A stretch of DNA of 64,000 nt from positions 1 to 64,000 of the forward strand of contig JAKOTS010000019.1 of assembly GCA_029777095.1 (NCBI GenBank). The letters are read 5' to 3'. The stretch comes from Actinomycetes bacterium. Lineage in GTDB: Bacteria > Actinomycetota > Actinomycetes > Actinomycetales > Microbacteriaceae. Shown in pieces: positions 1 to 9,039 of this stretch. Made by a program: the position numbers and the translations under genes. The first letter of the stretch is position 1. The number at the start of each line of letters is the position of its first letter. A model generated the notes under the pieces. It worked only from the letters and a program-made list of their open reading frames with translations. It was not told where the DNA came from and did not search any database.

Positions 1-1170
1 GGCGCGTTTCTGCCCGCGCAAGACGAGGTATTTCCTGATCGCGATCACTTTGGGCGCATCTTCTACAACCAGGCGCAAATGTCGGCCGAGCGCATCCCGC
101 AGATCGCGGCGGTGCTCGGCTCGTGCACCGCCGGCGGCGCCTACGTGCCCGCGATGAGCGACGAGACCGTGATCGTGCGCGGGCAGGGCACGATTTTTCT
201 CGGTGGCCCACCCCTCGTGAAAGCTGCGATCGGCGAGGTCGTCACGCCCGAGGCGCTCGGCGGGGGCGAACTGCACGCCCGCGTCTCGGGGGTCGTCGAT
301 CACCTGGCCGAGAACGATGACCACGCGCTTGAGATCGTGCGCGACATCATTGGGACGCTCCCGCCGCCCGCCGCGCCCGCGTGGACCGTGTGGCCAAGCG
401 CCGATCCGCTGGTGTCCGCCGACGAACTCCTCGGTGTCGTGCCCGTCGATGTCAACCAGCCCTATGACGTGCGCGAGGTGATCGCCCGGCTCGTCGATGC
501 GAGCGCGTTTCACGAGTTCAAGCGCGAATTCGGCGAGACGCTGGTGACGGGGTTCGCGCGCATCGACGGGCATCCGGTGGGCATCATCGCGAACAACGGC
601 GTGCTCTTCAGTGAGGGCGCCCAGAAGGGGGCCCACTTCATCGAGCTGTGTGACCAACGCGGCACACCGCTGTTGTTTCTGCAGAACATCTCGGGCTTCA
701 TGGTGGGGCGCGAGGCCGAGGCCGGCGGCATTGCCAAGCACGGCGCCAAGATGGTCACGGCCGTGGCGACAACCCGCGTGCCAAAACTGACCGTCATCAT
801 CGGCGGCTCGTTCGGCGCCGGCAACTACTCGATGAGTGGACGCGCCTCCTCCCCGCGCTTTCTGTGGATGTGGCCGGCGGCCCGCATATCGGTGATGGGC
901 GGCGCGCAGGCCGCTTCGGTGCTCGCGACGGTGAAACGCGAACAGTACGAAGCGCGTGGCGAGCAGTGGGATGCCGCGGCCGACGCAGCAGTTCAGGCAC
1001 CCATTCGCGACCAGTACGAAGCGCAGGGGAGCCCCTACTATTCGACCGCGCGGCTCTGGGACGACGGCATCATCGACCCCGCCGACACCCGGCGCCTGCT
1101 GAGCCTGGCCCTCGATGTGTGCAGCCGCACGCCGCTGCCCGAACCTCGCTTCGGCCTGTTCCGGATGTGA
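1..1170 (+). CDS. Acyl-CoA carboxylase beta subunit (methylcrotonyl-CoA carboxylase type), 5'-truncated by window edge
   Basis: Carboxyltransferase subunit that moves CO2 from carboxybiotin to an acyl-CoA, most likely 3-methylcrotonyl-CoA in leucine breakdown. The frame is open from base 1 ([13 protein letters not shown]...), upstream of the ATG at 79 used by the ORF track, so the start lies outside the window. 389 residues are visible, and a full family member has about 530. Diagnostic motifs are [43 protein letters not shown] and [14 protein letters not shown] (oxyanion-hole and acyl-CoA sites of crotonase-fold carboxyltransferases). It is followed after 5 bp by the biotin-carrying alpha subunit. 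The run carboxylase beta, alpha, acyl-CoA dehydrogenase, MaoC, CitE matches M. tuberculosis accD1-accA1-fadE19-Rv2499c-citE. A propionyl-CoA carboxylase is less likely given the neighbours. Confidence 0.93.
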   Translation, partial: GAFLPAQDEVFPDRDHFGRIFYNQAQMSAERIPQIAAVLGSCTAGGAYVPAMSDETVIVRGQGTIFLGGPPLVKAAIGEVVTPEALGGGELHARVSGVVDHLAENDDHALEIVRDIIGTLPPPAAPAWTVWPSADPLVSADELLGVVPVDVNQPYDVREVIARLVDASAFHEFKREFGETLVTGFARIDGHPVGIIANNGVLFSEGAQKGAHFIELCDQRGTPLLFLQNISGFMVGREAEAGGIAKHGAKMVTAVATTRVPKLTVIIGGSFGAGNYSMSGRASSPRFLWMWPAARISVMGGAQAASVLATVKREQYEARGEQWDAAADAAVQAPIRDQYEAQGSPYYSTARLWDDGIIDPADTRRLLSLALDVCSRTPLPEPRFGLFRM

Positions 1171-1175
1171 TCGCC

Positions 1176-3161
1176 ATGCCGAAATCAACGCTCTCGAAAC
1201 CGCCATTTCACACCGTGCTCGTCGCCAACCGAGGCGAGATTGCGCGGCGGATCATCCGCACGCTGCGGCGTCTCGGCATCCGCTCGGTCGCCGTATATAG
1301 CGATGCGGATGCCACGGCCGCCCATGTGCAAGAAGCCGACATTGCCGTGCGGCTCGGCCCCGCGCCCGCCACCGCCTCGTATCTTCGCGCCGACGCGATC
1401 ATCGCGGCCGCGCGTGACACGGGCGCGGAGGCCGTGCACCCGGGGTATGGATTCCTCGCCGAAAACGCCGACTTTGCGCGCGCCTGCGCCGAGGCAGGGC
1501 TGGTGTTCGTCGGGCCCGGGGTCGAGGCGCTCGAGATCATGGGCGACAAGATTCGGGCGAAGGCGCACGTCGCGGCCTTCGGCGTGCCGGTGATCGCGGG
1601 GGCGGCGGAGCTCGAACCCGGTGCGGGCGGGGAGGCGGAGCTTGTGGCTGCGGCATCCGCTCTCGGTTTTCCGTTGCTTGTGAAGCCCTCGGCCGGCGGC
1701 GGCGGCAAAGGCATGCAGGAGGTGCGCTCGGCGACTGAGCTTCCGGCGGCCCTCGCCGCCGCACGGAGGATCGCCGCCGCGGCGTTTGGCGACGACACGC
1801 TCCTGCTCGAGCGGCTGATCGAACGCCCGCGGCACATTGAGGTGCAGGTGCTGGCCGACGGGCACGGCACCGTCATCTCGCTCGGTGAGCGCGAGTGCAC
1901 CCTGCAGCGGCGGCACCAGAAGGTGGTCGAAGAGGCGCCGTCACCGATGATCGATTCCGTCACCCGGCAGCGCCTTGGCGAGGCGGCCTGCGCCGCTGCG
2001 CGCAGCGTCGATTACGTGGGCGCCGGCACGGTCGAGTTTCTCGTTTCCGCCGAAGCGCCCGACGAATTCGCCTTCATCGAGATGAATACCCGGCTCCAGG
2101 TCGAGCACGCCGTGACCGAGCTGGTGACCGGCATCGACCTGGTCGAACAGCAGCTCCGCATCGCGGCCGGTGAACGGCTCGGTCTCGGGCAAGACGACGT
2201 ACACATCGACGGGCACGCGATCGAGGCGCGGGTCTATGCCGAGAGCCCCGAGCGCGGATTTTTGCCAGCAACGGGCCGCATGTTGTGCTGGCATGAGCCG
2301 CACGGTGAGGGAGTGCGGGTGGATGCCGCGGCCCGCACCGGCGACAGCATCACCGCCGACTACGACCCGATGATCGCCAAGGTGATCGCGCACGGCGACG
2401 ACCGCGAACAAGCGCTCGCACGGCTCGATGCGGCCCTCGCCGACACCGTGGTGCTCGGGCTCGACACCAACATTCGCTTCCTCCGGGTGCTGCTCGCGGA
2501 AGACGCGGTGCTGGCAGGCGAGCTCGATACTGGCCTCATTGCGCGGATGCCGCAGCTGCTGCCACGTACGACCGCACCCGCCGCGGTGCTCGGGGCCGCG
2601 GCGTCGACGTTGGCGGCGGCGCTCGCGCTCGACGAGGCGCTGGACGACAGAGTTGCATCCGCTGCCTCGCCGACGTGGTTGCGCGCCGATGCGTGGCGGA
2701 TCGGCGGCGCGCAGCCGCGAACCTTCACGTTCTTGGTCGGCGATGGCGAGCCGCCCGTCGAGGTCGCCGTGGCACCTGGCGAGGAGGGCATCTCCACGGC
2801 CCGCGCCGAAGATGGCAACATCTGGGTGCACGCGGCGGGGGAGACGTACGAGCTTCGCCCGTGGAGTCGGCGCGAGTTGCTCGAACGGCAACTCGCCGGG
2901 CGCGTTCGGGCCGAGGCATCCACCGTGCCAGACGTTCGTGCCCCCATGCCGGGAACCGTCGTTGCCATCGCTGTCGCGACCGGCGATCTTGTTGCGGCGG
3001 GCGACACGCTCGTGACGATCGAGGCGATGAAGATGGAGCACCCCGCGACCGCCCCGCACGCCGGTGTCGTGCATCTGGGCGTTGCTGTCGGCGACCTCGT
3101 GGCACGCGATCAAGTCGTTGCACACGTTGTCGCAGCACCAGCCGAAGGAGACATCCCATGA
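1176..3161 (+). CDS. Acyl-CoA carboxylase alpha subunit (biotin carboxylase plus BCCP domain)
   Basis: 661-aa biotin-dependent carboxylase subunit. The N-terminal biotin carboxylase domain starts with VLVANRGEIARRIIRTLR. It has the ATP-grasp glycine loop KPSAGGGGKGM near residue 170 and the FIEMNTRLQVEHAVTE active-site strand near 300. The C-terminal biotinyl domain carries EAMKMEH, with the biotinylated lysine at about residue 619. The ORF track extends to 864, but that part is a shadow of the beta gene. I chose ATG 1176, just after the beta stop; GTG 1167, which overlaps that stop, is possible. It ends in an ATGA overlap with the next gene. With the preceding subunit it should form the alpha/beta carboxylase of leucine degradation. 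Confidence 0.94.
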   Translation: MPKSTLSKPPFHTVLVANRGEIARRIIRTLRRLGIRSVAVYSDADATAAHVQEADIAVRLGPAPATASYLRADAIIAAARDTGAEAVHPGYGFLAENADFARACAEAGLVFVGPGVEALEIMGDKIRAKAHVAAFGVPVIAGAAELEPGAGGEAELVAAASALGFPLLVKPSAGGGGKGMQEVRSATELPAALAAARRIAAAAFGDDTLLLERLIERPRHIEVQVLADGHGTVISLGERECTLQRRHQKVVEEAPSPMIDSVTRQRLGEAACAAARSVDYVGAGTVEFLVSAEAPDEFAFIEMNTRLQVEHAVTELVTGIDLVEQQLRIAAGERLGLGQDDVHIDGHAIEARVYAESPERGFLPATGRMLCWHEPHGEGVRVDAAARTGDSITADYDPMIAKVIAHGDDREQALARLDAALADTVVLGLDTNIRFLRVLLAEDAVLAGELDTGLIARMPQLLPRTTAPAAVLGAAASTLAAALALDEALDDRVASAASPTWLRADAWRIGGAQPRTFTFLVGDGEPPVEVAVAPGEEGISTARAEDGNIWVHAAGETYELRPWSRRELLERQLAGRVRAEASTVPDVRAPMPGTVVAIAVATGDLVAAGDTLVTIEAMKMEHPATAPHAGVVHLGVAVGDLVARDQVVAHVVAAPAEGDIP

Positions 3162-4375
3162 GCCACAGCACGCACGAGGGGGCCGGGGTGCCACTGCAGA
3201 GCGATGCGTTGCTCGGCGACGAGGAACGGCAACTGCGCGCGGTCGTGACCGCGTTCGCCGACGAGGTCATCGCACCGCAGTCGTATGAGGCCGATCGCAC
3301 GCACACCCTCTCGCTACCGATTGTTCGGCAAATGGGCGAGCTCGGGCTGTTTGGTCTTCCGTTCCCCGAGGAGGTGGGCGGGCAGGGCGGGGGCTACTTC
3401 TCGCTCTGTCTTGCGATCGAGGCGATCGCCCGGGTTGATCAATCGATGGCGATCACGCTCGAGGCGGGCGTGGGCCTGGGCGCAATGCCACTGTTTCGTT
3501 TCGGTAACCAGGCCCAGCAGCAGCGATGGTTGCCGGATCTCATCGCGGGCCGCGCACTCGCGGGCTTTGGCCTGACCGAGGCTGAGGCGGGTTCCGACGC
3601 TGGCGCGACGCGCACGCGAGCTCGCCTCGACGGCGACGACTGGGTGATTAACGGCAGCAAGCAGTTCATCACCAACTCGGGCACCGCGATCACGAGTCTC
3701 GTCACCGTGACCGCCGTGACGGGGGAGCGCACGCGCGCCGATGGCAGCGTCGGCAAAGAGCTCTCGACGATTATCGTGCCGTCGGGCACGCCCGGGTTCA
3801 CGGTGGAGCCCGCATACGACAAGGTCGGGTGGCACGCGAGCGACACGCATCCGCTCACGTTCATTGATGCGAGGGTGCCCGCGACCAACCTGCTGGGCGA
3901 GCGGGGCCGGGGGTTCGCCGGCTTTCTTGAGACTCTCGATGAGGGGCGGATCGCGGTGGCGGCCCTCGCGACGGGCGCGGCGATCGGATGCCTCGAACAG
4001 GCGATCTCCTACGCGGGCGCCCGCACGGTCTTTGGTTCGCCGCTCGGCACCCGCCAGCACATCGCGTTCATGATCGCGGGCATGCAAGCCCGGGTGCACA
4101 CCGCGCAGCTCGCGTGGCAGCACGCGGCGCGGCTGCGAGATGGTGGGCATCCGTTCAAAGTTGAGGCGGCGATCGCGAAACTCGTGGCCGGCGACGCTGC
4201 CATGGCGAATGCCCGAGAGGCCACCCAGATCTTTGGCGGCAACGGGTTCATGAACGAGTTCGTTGTTGCCCGGCACTACCGGGATTCGAAGATTCTCGAG
4301 ATCGGTGAGGGCACGACGGAGGTGCAGCTGATGGTGATTTCACGCGAACTGGGGTTGGGGGAAGATCGTGGATGA
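3158..4375 (+). CDS. Acyl-CoA dehydrogenase (FadE19-like)
   Basis: 405-aa flavin-dependent acyl-CoA dehydrogenase oxidising the alpha-beta bond of a short or branched acyl-CoA. FAD/substrate motifs include GFGLTEAEAGSDA, QFITNSG and IFGGNGFMNEF. The ATG at 3158 overlaps the previous TGA (ATGA) and has the Shine-Dalgarno gaaggag 8 nt upstream; the longer ORF is a shadow. By position it would be the isovaleryl-CoA dehydrogenase of leucine catabolism. However, the C-terminal IGEGTTEVQ keeps a glutamate (about residue 384) at the classical catalytic position, whereas true isovaleryl-CoA dehydrogenases use a glutamate elsewhere. The substrate is therefore open and may be a different branched or short acyl-CoA. 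Confidence 0.93.
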   Translation: MSHSTHEGAGVPLQSDALLGDEERQLRAVVTAFADEVIAPQSYEADRTHTLSLPIVRQMGELGLFGLPFPEEVGGQGGGYFSLCLAIEAIARVDQSMAITLEAGVGLGAMPLFRFGNQAQQQRWLPDLIAGRALAGFGLTEAEAGSDAGATRTRARLDGDDWVINGSKQFITNSGTAITSLVTVTAVTGERTRADGSVGKELSTIIVPSGTPGFTVEPAYDKVGWHASDTHPLTFIDARVPATNLLGERGRGFAGFLETLDEGRIAVAALATGAAIGCLEQAISYAGARTVFGSPLGTRQHIAFMIAGMQARVHTAQLAWQHAARLRDGGHPFKVEAAIAKLVAGDAAMANAREATQIFGGNGFMNEFVVARHYRDSKILEIGEGTTEVQLMVISRELGLGEDRG

Positions 4376-4865
4376 GCCCGGAGGCCGCGCGATCGAGCAG
4401 CGGGGGCTCTATTTTGAGGAATTCGAGCTCGGCGCGCGTTACCTGCACAACCCCGGACGCACCGCCACCGAGGCCGACAACGTGCTGTTCACCACCCTGA
4501 CGATGAACACCCAAGCACTGCACCTCGACGCCGCGTTTGCGGCGACCCAGCCGTTCGGGCGGCCCCTCATCAACTCGATGTGGACCCTTTCGACGATGGT
4601 CGGCGCCTCGGTCGCCCAGCTCACCCAGGGCACGCTGGTGGCCCAGCTCGGCATGCGAGAAATCTCATTCCCGCACCCGCTCTTCGCGGGCGACACCCTC
4701 TATACCGAGACGACCCCGCTCACGGCCCGGCTCTCTGCCTCACGACCGGGCCAGGGCATCGTCGTGCTGGCTCACACGGGCCGAAACCAGCGTGGCGAGG
4801 TGGTCGCAAGGGCGAGCCGTACAGCGTTGGTGTGGTGCATTGGGCGGGGCGGGGCATCCACATGA
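4368..4865 (+). CDS. MaoC-family (R)-specific enoyl-CoA hydratase, hot-dog fold
   Basis: 165 aa with a single MaoC hot-dog domain. The hydratase motif is present as MNTQALHLD (Asn...His-x-Asp) at about residues 45-53, after EADNVLFTTLT. GTG 4368 overlaps the dehydrogenase stop by 8 bp, and the gene ends in an ATGA overlap with citE, so five genes read as one coupled transcript. In M. tuberculosis the equivalent gene next to citE acts in itaconate/leucine dissimilation as a hydratase of methylglutaconyl- or itaconyl-type CoA esters. That assignment is carried over from genomic context. The exact substrate cannot be read from the sequence. Confidence 0.88.
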   Translation: MDEPGGRAIEQRGLYFEEFELGARYLHNPGRTATEADNVLFTTLTMNTQALHLDAAFAATQPFGRPLINSMWTLSTMVGASVAQLTQGTLVAQLGMREISFPHPLFAGDTLYTETTPLTARLSASRPGQGIVVLAHTGRNQRGEVVARASRTALVWCIGRGGAST

Positions 4866-5692
4866 CATTCGCACTCGGCCCCGCGCTCCTGTTTTGTCCG
4901 GCCGACCGGCCCGATCGCTACGCGAAGGCCCTCGAGCGCGCGGACGCAGTGATTCTCGACCTCGAAGATGCCGTCGCGCCCGGTGCGAAGGCAGCCGCGC
5001 GGGAAGCGCTGGCAGATCGCGCGACCGCGCTCGACCCGGCGCGCGTGATCGTGCGTGTGAACCCGGCGGGCACGACAACGTGCGACCTCGATCTCGAAGC
5101 GCTCGCGAAGACCTCGTACCGGCGCGTGATGGTTGCGAAGGCCGAAGATCCGCGCGGGCTCGACGCGCTCGACGGCTTCGAGGTGATCGCGCTGTGTGAG
5201 ACGGCGCGAGGCGTCGCGGCGGCAGAGGCGCTTGCCGCACACCCCAGCGTCGTCGCCCTGATGTGGGGCGCCGAAGACCTCGTTGCGTCTATGGGTGGCA
5301 CCTCGAGCCGCGACGCGAAGGGGCAGTACCGCGACGTCGCCCGCCACGCCCGCGCGCGGGTGCTCCTTGCCGCGGCGGCGCACGACCGCGCGGCGATCGA
5401 CGCCGTCTACCTCGACATTGCCGACCGTGCAGGGTTGCAAGACGAGGCGATGGATGCCGCAGCCTCAGGATTCACCGCGACCGCGTGCATCCACCCATCG
5501 CAGGTCGAGACGATCCGGGCAGCCTTCGCGCCGAGTCCCGATGCGATCGCTCGGGCATCAAGACTCCTGGATGCCGCCGCCAGAGCGGGCACCGGGGTGT
5601 TCGTGTTCGATGGGCTCATGGTCGACAGCCCGCTCCTGCGGCACGCGGAGGCGACCCTGCGGCGGGCGGGAGTGCTGGGGCCAACGCGTTAG
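4862..5692 (+). CDS. HpcH/HpaI aldolase, CitE-like beta-hydroxyacyl-CoA lyase
   Basis: 276-aa TIM-barrel CoA lyase of the citrate lyase beta family acting alone, with no CitD or CitF nearby. Motifs are LLFCPADRPDRY, the acidic ILDLEDAV and the Mg/substrate ligands in ALCETARG and WGAEDLVASMGG. The start ATG 4862 overlaps the previous TGA. Together with the hydratase it probably splits (R)-hydroxymethylglutaryl-CoA or citramalyl-CoA to acetyl-CoA plus a keto acid, as shown for the M. tuberculosis homologue; the substrate is an inference. Its TAG stop (5690-5692) interlocks with the TAA of the convergent sirtuin gene, so there is no room for a terminator between them. Confidence 0.9.
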   Translation: MTFALGPALLFCPADRPDRYAKALERADAVILDLEDAVAPGAKAAAREALADRATALDPARVIVRVNPAGTTTCDLDLEALAKTSYRRVMVAKAEDPRGLDALDGFEVIALCETARGVAAAEALAAHPSVVALMWGAEDLVASMGGTSSRDAKGQYRDVARHARARVLLAAAAHDRAAIDAVYLDIADRAGLQDEAMDAAASGFTATACIHPSQVETIRAAFAPSPDAIARASRLLDAAARAGTGVFVFDGLMVDSPLLRHAEATLRRAGVLGPTR

Positions 5693-6543
5693 AGCTGCGG
5701 CAACTCTGCGGCGAGCGCGGTCAGCACTTCGCTCGTGCCGGCATCGATCTTGACGGCCGCGCGGGCATCGGCACGGGTTTCGCCACGGTTCACAATCACC
5801 ACCGGCAGCTCGCGCCTGCGCGCACGCTCGACGAGCCGAATGCCCGAGTTCACCACCAACGACGACCCGGCGACCACGAGCGCCTCGCTGCTGTGCACGA
5901 TCGCCTCGGCCTCGCGAAAGCGCTCGGCCGGCACAAACTCGCCAAAGAAGACGACGTCGGGTTTGAGCACGCCCCCACACACGGTGCAATCAGGAACGAT
6001 GAATCCATCGGCCGACTCGGGGCGCACGTCGCCATCCGGGCCAAGTGCAACCTCCGGCGAAACCGCGATCCAGGGGTTTTGTCGCTCGAGCTGCTCCGAG
6101 ACGTCCTCGCGCGCAAAACTCTGACCGCACCGCAGGCAATTCACCCGGTTCATCGTGCCGTGCAGGTCGACCACGCGCGCGCTCCCGGCCCGCACGTGCA
6201 GGCCGTCGACGTTTTGCGTGACGACGCCGGTCGCGATGCCCCGCTGTTCAAGCTCTGCGACTGCGCGGTGGCCCGCGTTTGGCTGGATCGTCGAAAACCG
6301 GTGCCAGCCGAGGTGACTGCCGATCCAGTAGCGACGCCGGGCTGCGGCATCCGCCAAGAATTGTGGACCGGTCATGGGCGCGTTTCGAGGCGGCGTCCCC
6401 ACCCCGCGATAGTCGGGAATCCCGCTGTCGGTAGAGACGCCTGCACCGGTGAGGAACGCGAGCCGCCGCCCCGACAACACCTCAACGGCACGTGCAAGCG
6501 ACTGCTCGGCCGCGGCATCCAACTCACCGACCTGCTGTGTCAC
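5689..6543 (-). CDS. NAD-dependent protein deacylase, Sir2 family
   Basis: 284-aa cytoplasmic sirtuin. It removes acyl groups from lysine using NAD+. The NAD-binding signature GAGVSTDSGIPDYRG lies near residues 35-50. TQNVDGLHVRAG is followed by the catalytic histidine in LHGTMNR. Two Zn-binding CxxC pairs are visible (CLRC and CTVC), followed by KPDVVFFGE. The GTG start at 6543 is supported by aaggag 7 nt upstream. Its position tail-to-tail with an acyl-CoA catabolic operon fits a role in reversing acyl-lysine marks or controlling acyl-CoA enzymes, but that link is only contextual. Confidence 0.95.
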   Translation of the reverse strand: MTQQVGELDAAAEQSLARAVEVLSGRRLAFLTGAGVSTDSGIPDYRGVGTPPRNAPMTGPQFLADAAARRRYWIGSHLGWHRFSTIQPNAGHRAVAELEQRGIATGVVTQNVDGLHVRAGSARVVDLHGTMNRVNCLRCGQSFAREDVSEQLERQNPWIAVSPEVALGPDGDVRPESADGFIVPDCTVCGGVLKPDVVFFGEFVPAERFREAEAIVHSSEALVVAGSSLVVNSGIRLVERARRRELPVVIVNRGETRADARAAVKIDAGTSEVLTALAAELPQL

Positions 6544-6647
6544 GCGCGTCTCCTTCGCATCGATGCGAGTCTACGCACCGGTGCGCGGCGAGCGCCGAGG
6601 GGTGGCAAAGTGGATGCTGCGCCCACCGCGCACCCGAAAGGACCCCC

Positions 6648-7463
6648 ATGCGAGTAATTCGCCTCTCTGCGGCCGACGGCGACACCCTCGCCGCGGCCCT
6701 TACCGACTACCGCGACCTCACCGATGTGGCGTTGCGGCGCGTGACGGAACCCGCGGAGGGGCTCTACATCGCGGAGTCGGCGAAGGTGATCGCGAGGGCC
6801 ATCGCCGCGGGCCACGTGCCGCGCTCGGTGCTGCTGCAGGAGCGCTGGCTCGGCGATATCGAACCGCTCCTCGAAGCGCATCCCGACGTGCCCGTCTACG
6901 TCGCGCCGGCCGAGAGTATCGAGGCGATCACAGGGTTCGACGTGCACCGCGGCGCGCTCGCCTCGATGCAGCGACCGGTGCTCGCAGACCCGCGCGAGTT
7001 GCTGCATACTGCCCGGCGCGTGGTCGTGCTCGAAGACATCGTCGACCACACCAACGTGGGTGCAATCTTCCGTTCGGTCGCGGGGCTCGGCGCCGACGCC
7101 GTCTTCGTGACGCCACGCTGTGCCGATCCGCTCTATCGCCGTAGCGTGCGGGTGAGCATGGGCACCGTGTTGCAGGTGCCGTGGACCCGCCTGCCCGAAT
7201 GGCACGAGGCGCGCCCCATTTTTGAAGAGGCGGGATTCCACATCGCCGCGTTCGCGCTTGCCAATGACGCCGTCTCGCTCGATGTGTTCGCCGCGGACCC
7301 ACCCGAGCGGGTCGCCCTGCTCATGGGCGCCGAGGGCGATGGCCTCAGCAAGCGAGCCCTTGCGGCCGCCGACAGTATCGTCTCGATCCCGATGCTGCAC
7401 GGCGTCGACTCGCTCAACGTTGCCTCTGCCAGCGCCGTCGCGTTGTGGGCGCTACGGCGCTAG
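6648..7463 (+). CDS. SpoU/TrmH-family RNA 2'-O-methyltransferase
   Basis: 271-aa SPOUT-class methyltransferase that modifies rRNA or tRNA ribose using SAM. An N-terminal substrate-binding domain (to about residue 110) precedes the knotted SPOUT domain. Motifs are VLEDIVDHTNVGAIFRS, RVSMGTVLQVPW and LLMGAEGDGLS, ending in IPMLHGVDSLNVASASAVALW. The start ATG 6648 has gaaagga upstream; the ORF-track extension to 6492 runs antisense to the sirtuin 5' end. The exact RNA target is unknown. The 3' end overlaps the last 50 bp of the convergent damaged acyltransferase gene. Confidence 0.93.
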   Translation: MRVIRLSAADGDTLAAALTDYRDLTDVALRRVTEPAEGLYIAESAKVIARAIAAGHVPRSVLLQERWLGDIEPLLEAHPDVPVYVAPAESIEAITGFDVHRGALASMQRPVLADPRELLHTARRVVVLEDIVDHTNVGAIFRSVAGLGADAVFVTPRCADPLYRRSVRVSMGTVLQVPWTRLPEWHEARPIFEEAGFHIAAFALANDAVSLDVFAADPPERVALLMGAEGDGLSKRALAAADSIVSIPMLHGVDSLNVASASAVALWALRR

Positions 7464-8450
7464 CGCGGGGCAGCGCCGCTGAGAGTCGTCCGCCCAACTC
7501 GATCGCGTGCTTCTCCAGCAGATGCCACGAGGCGTAGCCCGCCGCGGTCGACAGCACCAGCACGACGATGATGTTCCAGCCCAGGGGTAATGGCCCCCAC
7601 AGTGCGATCAGCGCCTGCTGGATCGGGAACGCCCACAAGTACATTCCGTACGACGGATCACCCGCTCGACGCACCATCCTTGCCACGCCATTGGTGCGCG
7701 ATCCCACGGCGACCACCGAGTACGGCACGACAAGGCTCGCGGCGATCAAGCCTTGGTCGCCGTCGATGAAGAGCAGGGCGGCCATTCCGGCCAGCCCCGG
7801 CCACAGGGCAAGCGCTCGGGCGCCCGCACCTTCGCGAGCAGTGACCCCACTAATAAGAACACCACGGCGATCGCGGTAATCCGGAGCGGGCGCTCGATCG
7901 GCAGCAAGATCGTGGTGCTCAGCAGCCCCGCTGCCAGCACTGCTCGGGTGATGAAACTGAAACGTGCGCCCACGATGCCGAGCAACACGATCACGAGGTA
8001 GCAACAGAACTCGGGCCCCAGGCTCCACAGCGAGCCGTTCACAGCCCGCTGGTCATTCTCTAAGAACAGTCCCGGTAGGTCGTACTGCGCGAACAGCGTC
8101 ATGTTCAACAGGTATTGCCACGTCTGGCCCGAGCCCCAGTAGCCGGCTGCGGGAAACACCGTCAGCAGCGGGCCAACAACGAACACCGTCACCAGCACAA
8201 CCAGGATCAGCGCCGGGAAAATCCTCAGGCACCTCCGGATCATGAAGACGGCAGGTCTGGGGGAGCGAGCCCAGCTCACGCTGAGGAGATATCCACTGAT
8301 CGAGAAGAAGATGTAGACCCCGAGGTGGTGAATCGTGACGCCGCCCAGCGTCGGCACGCCGGGGATGCCGAGCAGCGACCACGAGTGTCCGACCACGACC
8401 ATCGCCGCGGCGACGAGCCGCAGCACGTCGAAGAAGTTGGAAGGTCGCAC
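7414..8450 (-). pseudogene. Acyltransferase 3 (OafA/YrhL-type) membrane protein, frameshifted
   Basis: Two overlapping frames together make one acyltransferase-3 protein of about 345 aa. The N-terminal frame starts at GTG 8450 and runs through FDVLRLVAAAMVVVGHSW (the catalytic histidine of the first membrane helix), FFSISGYLLS and several helices to FLLVGSLLAKVRAP. The C-terminal frame continues with ALALWPGLAGMAALLFIDG, SYGMYLWAFPIQQALI and SWHLLEKHAI. The switch lies around 7810-7830 and is consistent with one missing base. Such enzymes O-acylate cell-wall or surface polysaccharides. The damage is either a real recent mutation or an assembly error. The last 50 bp overlap the convergent methyltransferase gene. 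Confidence 0.85.
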
Positions 8451-8499
8451 GTCGAGTCGCCATCAAGCGCTCGGACAATGACCGACGCAGACGGTGAAG

Positions 8500-9039
8500 C
8501 TATTCGGAGAGCTGGCCGGCCAGCACCGATCGTGCGCGCGAGAGCCGGCTGCGCACGGTCGCTGCCCGCTTGCCGAGGATGGTCGCGACTTCTTCCTGGG
8601 TGAAGCCTTCCCAGTAGACGAGCGTGATGATCTCCTGGTCTACTGCAGGCAGCGCTGAGATGAGCTGGCGGACGTGTGCTGCCAGGTCTGGAGCGAGCCC
8701 CGAGGCGGCACCGTCGAGGTCAGCGGTCAGGTCTGTGGTGATGTTCGCCCGCAGCCGGTCGCCGAGAGCCACGCGGCGACGCCCGCCGCGGCGGTGCTGC
8801 GAAAGCACATTCCGGGCGATTCCGAACAGCCACGGTTTGATTGACTCTGGAGCGATACCTTCGCGCTTCGAGCTTTTCCACGCTGCAAGGAACGTCTCGC
8901 TGACGAGATCCGCGGCGTCCTCCTCCGGAGTCACCCGCCTGATGAAAAAGCCGAGCAACGCGGGCGCCGCATCCTTGAATGCCTGCGCTATGTCGGCAGT
9001 GCCTTCCGTGAGCGGCCTCTGCGGCACGATCGTGGTCAC
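8500..9039 (-). CDS. ECF-type RNA polymerase sigma factor
   Basis: 179-aa sigma-70-family factor with only regions 2 and 4. Region 2 is seen in AADLVSETFLAAWKSSKREG and KPWLFGIARNVLSQHRR, and region 4 in LPAVDQEIITLVYWEGFTQEEVATILGKRAATVRSRLSRARS (helix-turn-helix). I start it at GTG 9039, where GTGA overlaps the stop of the upstream membrane-protein gene; the longer ORF (from 9186) is out-of-frame coding of that neighbour. The partner gene precedes it and is translationally coupled, the reverse of the common sigma then anti-sigma order. Its regulon is not visible from the window. Confidence 0.9.
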   Translation of the reverse strand: MTTIVPQRPLTEGTADIAQAFKDAAPALLGFFIRRVTPEEDAADLVSETFLAAWKSSKREGIAPESIKPWLFGIARNVLSQHRRGGRRRVALGDRLRANITTDLTADLDGAASGLAPDLAAHVRQLISALPAVDQEIITLVYWEGFTQEEVATILGKRAATVRSRLSRARSVLAGQLSE

